Origin: an uncultured Blautia sp.
GTDB lineage: Bacteria; Bacillota; Clostridia; Lachnospirales; Lachnospiraceae
DNA: 17,888 nucleotides
Reading direction: 5' to 3'
Assembly: GCA_934394545.1 (NCBI GenBank)
Contig: CAKRRG010000055.1
Location: 1 to 17,888, forward strand
In this document: piece by piece, positions 14,381-17,888 of the stretch
Position numbering within the stretch: the first letter of the stretch is position 1
Layout: each line of letters starts with the position of its first letter
The notes under the pieces: generated by a model
Database searches by the model: none
What the model was told of the DNA's origin: nothing
What the model saw: only the letters and a program-made list of their open reading frames with translations
Position numbers and translations under genes: made by a program

Positions 14381-16045
14381 TTATAATTCCAGAATTAAAA
14401 CCTGATAACCGTGCAGCGTAATCTGGTCACCAGAAGAAACCAGATCCGGATAATTATTGATCAGCATCTTTTGGCATTCTGATGGAAGTGTGATTTCCTG
14501 CTCCGCCCACTGATAATTACCAACAACCAGCAAGGTTTTGTCCCCCTTACGATAGTAAGCCATCAGATTATGTCTGTCTTCCATAAATGGAATCAGAGCA
14601 CCGTACACAACGGTTTCTTTGTATTCCGGATTTTTACGAAGTGCAATCAGCTTCTTATAGAAATTAAGTACAGAATCCGGATCACAGGACTCTTTTTCTA
14701 CATTAATAGCGGTATAATTGGGATTTACCCGAAGCCATGGAGTACCAGCTGTAAATCCAGCATTTTCCCCACCGGTCCACTGCATTGGGGTACGTGCATT
14801 GTCACGGCTGCGGCGGGCAACCGCCTTCAGAGCTGCTTCTGGGGTAAGTCCTGCTTCAAGTGCAACTTTATACTCATCCAGAGTTGAAATATCATCCACC
14901 TCGTCAATAGATTTGAATGGCACATTTTCCATACCAAGCTCCTGTCCCTGATAAATAAAGGGAAGTCCACGAAGCATGAAATTCAATGCGGCCAGCATTT
15001 TCTTACTTGTGTCACAGCAATCTCCCTCAGGAATATAGTGGCTGACACCACGGGGCTCGTCATGGTTCTCAATAATATTGGAAACAAATCCGAAATCTCC
15101 CATTTTAGCCTGTGTCTCGAAGCAGCAGCGTTTGTAATCATCAGGTGTGATTTCTTTGCAATCGTACCAGCCCTTCTCAGAACCTCCGAAAATAGTTTCG
15201 TTAAAGTCGAACATAGAAGAAAAATAACCATTATTTCCAATGAAATCCGGAAGCTCCTCATCTTTGGCATTAAAAACTTCTCCTACAGAAAAGGCATCGT
15301 GAGGCTTGAAGGTGCGGTCACGCATTTCCCCCAGAAATTCTCCGATTCCGGTAGCTTCGTCTAGCATTTTGTGAATACTGCAAAGCCCGTCATCGCGGTC
15401 AGGCTCATAATCATGCATGGGGAGGGCTTTTTTGATGTTAATGATAGCATCAATGCGGAATCCACCAAGTCCCTTATCCAGCCACCAGTTAATATTTTTG
15501 TATACTTCCTCACGAAGCTCTGGATTTTCCCAGTTCAGATCCGGCTGTTTCTTATGGAAAACATGAAGGTACTGCTTATTGGTGCCGGGCAGATCCTCCC
15601 ATACAGGGCCTCCGAAATAGGAACGCCAGTTGGTAGGAAGCTCTCCCTCTTTTTTATCCCTTAAATAAAAGAAGTTTCCATATTTTCCATCTGGATCCTC
15701 ACAGGCTTTTTTGAACCATTCATGCTCGTCAGAGCAGTGATTGACTACAAGATCCATAAGAATATACATGTCACGTTTTTTCGCCTCGGCAATCAGATGA
15801 TCCATATCCTCCATGGTGCCAAAACGTGGATCAATATTATAATAATCAGAAATATCGTATCCCTGGTCTGCCAGCGGAGAGCGATAGCAAGGAGAAAGCC
15901 AGATGATATCCACTCCAAGGTCCTTCAGATAATCCAGTTTCTCTATAATTCCAGGCAGATCGCCGATTCCGTCATTGTTTGTGTCATAAAAGCTTTTCGG
16001 GTAAATCTGATAAGCAACTTTATCCTGCCACCATTTTCTATCCAT
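14381..16045 (-). CDS. Alpha-glucosidase / oligo-1,6-glucosidase-like, glycoside hydrolase family 13
   Basis: Cytoplasmic retaining alpha-glucosidase of 554 residues, close in length to Bacillus oligo-1,6-glucosidase and with matching catalytic numbering. Seen: QIYPKSFYDTNNDGIGD near the N-terminus, DLVVNHCSDEHEWF (98-111), GGFRIDAI with nucleophile D199, SVGEV with acid/base E256, ENHDEPR with D329, and the RRSRDNARTPMQW block typical of the GH13_31 group. Ala200 follows the nucleophile where alpha-1,6-specific enzymes usually have Val, so alpha-1,4 activity is possible; this is inferred. No signal peptide. ATG 16045 is chosen because AGGAGG (plus-strand 16054-16059) lies 8 nt upstream; a TTG further upstream would overlap that site. 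The AraC gene lies 103 nt upstream on the same strand. Confidence 0.93.
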   Translation of the reverse strand: MDRKWWQDKVAYQIYPKSFYDTNNDGIGDLPGIIEKLDYLKDLGVDIIWLSPCYRSPLADQGYDISDYYNIDPRFGTMEDMDHLIAEAKKRDMYILMDLVVNHCSDEHEWFKKACEDPDGKYGNFFYLRDKKEGELPTNWRSYFGGPVWEDLPGTNKQYLHVFHKKQPDLNWENPELREEVYKNINWWLDKGLGGFRIDAIINIKKALPMHDYEPDRDDGLCSIHKMLDEATGIGEFLGEMRDRTFKPHDAFSVGEVFNAKDEELPDFIGNNGYFSSMFDFNETIFGGSEKGWYDCKEITPDDYKRCCFETQAKMGDFGFVSNIIENHDEPRGVSHYIPEGDCCDTSKKMLAALNFMLRGLPFIYQGQELGMENVPFKSIDEVDDISTLDEYKVALEAGLTPEAALKAVARRSRDNARTPMQWTGGENAGFTAGTPWLRVNPNYTAINVEKESCDPDSVLNFYKKLIALRKNPEYKETVVYGALIPFMEDRHNLMAYYRKGDKTLLVVGNYQWAEQEITLPSECQKMLINNYPDLVSSGDQITLHGYQVLILEL

Positions 16046-16079
16046 ATGTAGAACCTCCTGCAAAAATTGTATTGTCTAC

Positions 16080-16085
16080 ATTATA
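16080..16085 (-). promoter_or_regulatory. Possible -10 box for the GH13 gene
   Basis: TATAAT on the - strand, 20 nt upstream of the AGGAGG site, in an A/T-rich gap of 103 nt between the AraC gene and the glucosidase gene. No convincing -35 box lies 16-18 nt upstream, which would fit an activator-dependent promoter controlled by the neighbouring AraC protein. Read-through from the regulator gene is equally possible. Confidence 0.35.
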
Positions 16086-16148
16086 TATACACATAAAGAA
16101 AAAAACTTCCTTTAATATGATGAAAAAATACGATATTTTGACATGATG

Positions 16149-17126
16149 TTAGAAAGAGGATGGCTTGGAATTCTGGCTGCTTTTCCGGTACTGCAGAGGA
16201 GTAGTTCCTGCATACCTTCGAAATTCCCGAAGAAAATTTCCCATATTATTATATCCGCATTCCAGACAGACATCTGTTACGGAAACAGTGCTTTCCTTTA
16301 ATAACCGCATTGCCTGCCGAACCCGGTACTCATTTAAAAACTCAATCGGGGAGAGGCCGATTGCCTTTTTGAAAAAACGACAAAAATACTGTTCGTTTAG
16401 GCCAATGAAAGAGGCTACATCGCGGATATAGATTTTTTCCTGATAATGTTCTTTCATATAAGTAATTGCAGCTTTAATGGTTTCCACCCGATGGTCGTCA
16501 GGTCTTTCTGTCTGGGAAAACAGATGATGCTGCTCCAAAGTGGCAAAAAACTGTAAAAGAGAGGCTTTGATTATAAGCTGGTCAGCCAATTCTATTGATA
16601 CAGTTCCGGAAGCACGCAAAGAAGTCAGATGGAAATGCTCATTTTCGCAGGTTAGGATTTCAGGAAAGCTGCACCGGGAGAAAGCATCTGTAATATTAAA
16701 AAATATAGTGCGCAGGGCAGAAAAAGCGGGATGCTCTTTTGAAACTGACCTTGGAAAATGCAGTTGTCCATTTTGCAAAGGCTGAATTAACTGCGACTGT
16801 ACAGTGTCATAAAAAGGTGAGCAAAGCAGTTCCGGTTGGAATACAACGGCATATTCCTGCATGGGTTCTCTGGAAGCAGATCGGATGCTGTGCAGTTCTC
16901 CGGGATTGATGAAATAAAAGCATTCCGAATGGATATCAAAAGTTTCCATATTTATTTCCATTTGAAAATTTCCGTCTGGAAAATAAAGGATTTCGGCTTC
17001 TTTATGCCAATGGTGCTTTACCATGAATTTATTCCCACACATCTGTGTCTGATAAAATGCACAGGGAAAAGCCTGGGTTCCATGTGGATTGTTTTCTTTT
17101 AGAGCAGGAGATTGTTGTTGATACAT
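16149..17126 (-). CDS. AraC-family transcriptional regulator with cupin sensor domain
   Basis: Cytoplasmic sugar-responsive regulator of 325 residues. The N-terminal part (about 30-130) reads as an AraC-type cupin: KHHWHKEAEILYF, then ECFYFINPGELHSIRS. The C-terminal DNA-binding domain (about 214-313) has both helix-turn-helix units, IRDVASFIGLNEQYFCRFFK and VTDVCLECGYNNMGNFLREF, ending in GTTPLQYR. CCTCC at 17133-17137 (GGAGG on the - strand) supports the start. It precedes the GH13 glucosidase on the same strand, so it most likely controls that gene in response to an alpha-glucoside; that role is inferred. It differs from the regulator at the left end, which is membrane-bound. Confidence 0.9.
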   Translation of the reverse strand: MYQQQSPALKENNPHGTQAFPCAFYQTQMCGNKFMVKHHWHKEAEILYFPDGNFQMEINMETFDIHSECFYFINPGELHSIRSASREPMQEYAVVFQPELLCSPFYDTVQSQLIQPLQNGQLHFPRSVSKEHPAFSALRTIFFNITDAFSRCSFPEILTCENEHFHLTSLRASGTVSIELADQLIIKASLLQFFATLEQHHLFSQTERPDDHRVETIKAAITYMKEHYQEKIYIRDVASFIGLNEQYFCRFFKKAIGLSPIEFLNEYRVRQAMRLLKESTVSVTDVCLECGYNNMGNFLREFRRYAGTTPLQYRKSSQNSKPSSF

Positions 17127-17216
17127 AGGTGGCCTCCGGAGTAAAAATAAATTGGTTTCTTCTATAATAAGTATGGGTTATGTTATATTGACGCTATCAT
17201 GTACGAATGGGAAAGT

Positions 17217-17248
17217 CAAGAATGCAGATAAACAAGAATGCAGATAAA
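17217..17248. repeat. Two perfect tandem copies of a 16-bp unit
   Basis: CAAGAATGCAGATAAA occurs at 17217-17232 and again immediately at 17233-17248. It lies between the AraC gene start and the first rRNA promoter. It may be a recent slippage duplication; no function is evident. The gap 17127-17301 otherwise shows no gene. Confidence 0.85.
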
Positions 17249-17301
17249 AATACTGTAGAGAAAAACAGCACAAAAAAATATAAACTTTTTTGTAAAAGTG
17301 C

Positions 17302-17330
17302 TTGACTTCTCCTTGCGGTGGTGGTATAGT
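17302..17330 (+). promoter_or_regulatory. rRNA operon promoter P1
   Basis: TTGACT (17302-17307), 17-nt spacer, TATAGT (17325-17330). The sequence after the -10 box, AAACAAGCTGTCGCAA, is nearly repeated after promoter P3. Distance to 16S is about 390 nt. Confidence 0.85.
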
Positions 17331-17404
17331 AAACAAGCTGTCGCAAGGAATTGCTTCTGAAATACTGAAAAATAAATAAGTTTTCAGAAAATTCAAATTA
17401 ACTG

Positions 17405-17433
17405 TTGACAATCGACTGAACTTATGGTAAAGT
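17405..17433 (+). promoter_or_regulatory. rRNA operon promoter P2
   Basis: TTGACA (17405-17410), 17-nt spacer, TAAAGT (17428-17433), followed by AATCAAGTCGC. Same architecture as P1 and P3. Confidence 0.85.
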
Positions 17434-17516
17434 AATCAAGTCGCTTGAACAGAACGACAGAAACAAACAACTTTATACAGCTTCTTGAAGATCTGAAAAA
17501 CTTTTGAAAAAAGTTC

Positions 17517-17545
17517 TTGACAAGATCTGAAAGATATGATAAAGT
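17517..17545 (+). promoter_or_regulatory. rRNA operon promoter P3
   Basis: TTGACA (17517-17522), 17-nt spacer, TAAAGT (17540-17545), followed by AAACAGGCTGTCGCAA. The -35 region shares AAGATCTGAAA with the stretch at 17488-17498, suggesting the promoters arose by duplication. Confidence 0.87.
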
Positions 17546-17717
17546 AAACAGGCTGTCGCAAAGAGATGACAGCGAAACAACCTTGATAACTAAACAGTGA
17601 AACACATACGATTCTCGAAAATTCTTAACGAATCATCATTCAAAAGAATGAACTTTTTATAACAGTAATGACGAGAGATAACTAAGCTAGTTGGTTGTCT
17701 TGAGTACATCAAACACT
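17546..17717 (+). other. 16S rRNA leader with possible boxA-like element
   Basis: Transcribed leader between P3 and the 16S gene. CCTTGATAACTAAACAGTGA (17581-17600) resembles the boxA-type antitermination sequence of Firmicutes rRNA leaders, although the match is loose. GATTC (17610) and GAATC (17630) arms can form a hairpin. No tRNA or open reading frame of note. Confidence 0.45.

Positions 17718-17888
<171 letters not shown>

Noticed and set aside
14983..15664. Several overlapping frames opposite the GH13 gene
   Set aside because: Antisense shadows of a gene with full catalytic motifs; no ribosome-binding sites.
17393..17605. Small - strand open frame in the rRNA promoter region
   Set aside because: It overlaps two rRNA promoters and has no coding evidence.

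Overview
The window looks like a gut Lachnospiraceae chromosome, most likely Blautia or a close relative. The partial 16S rRNA gene at the right edge reads like that genus from memory (no search was run). Gram-positive AGGAGG ribosome-binding sites, sigma-A promoters, moderate GC and the carbohydrate-gene content agree.

Left part (1-7522, + strand): a glycan import and cleavage cluster. It holds a membrane-bound AraC-type sensor-regulator, then a solute-binding protein, two LplB/YtcP-type ABC permeases and a cytoplasmic GH29 alpha-L-fucosidase. The inferred pathway is sensing of a fucosylated oligosaccharide, intact uptake and intracellular removal of fucose. No ATPase and no fucose catabolic genes are present, so both must lie elsewhere. 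The binding protein has a signal peptide but no lipobox. A hairpin between the binding protein and the permeases may tune expression. A bidirectional terminator closes the cluster.

Middle part (7521-11183, - strand): an AEC-family permease gene, then a thiamin-precursor salvage operon thiD-cytX. The operon starts from a perfect TTGACA-N17-TATAAT promoter, followed by a TPP riboswitch and an intrinsic terminator. Between that terminator and thiD lie about 400 nt without a credible gene. This stretch contains two tandem, diverged copies of a structured module. Each copy carries a 60-nt hairpin with identical outer stem and apex but a middle helix of different sequence that still pairs. An 18-bp inverted repeat brackets one copy. 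This is the most unusual structure in the window.

Right part (11231-17888): divergent from the thiamin operon is a 961-residue STAND (NB-ARC-like) NTPase with C-terminal TPR-like repeats and an N-terminal region I cannot assign. Its upstream region carries repeated TTYGTGYA-type motifs. A bidirectional terminator separates it from a convergent pair: an AraC/cupin regulator and a GH13 alpha-glucosidase (- strand). The window ends with an rRNA operon start: three tandem promoters, a leader and the first ~171 nt of 16S rRNA.
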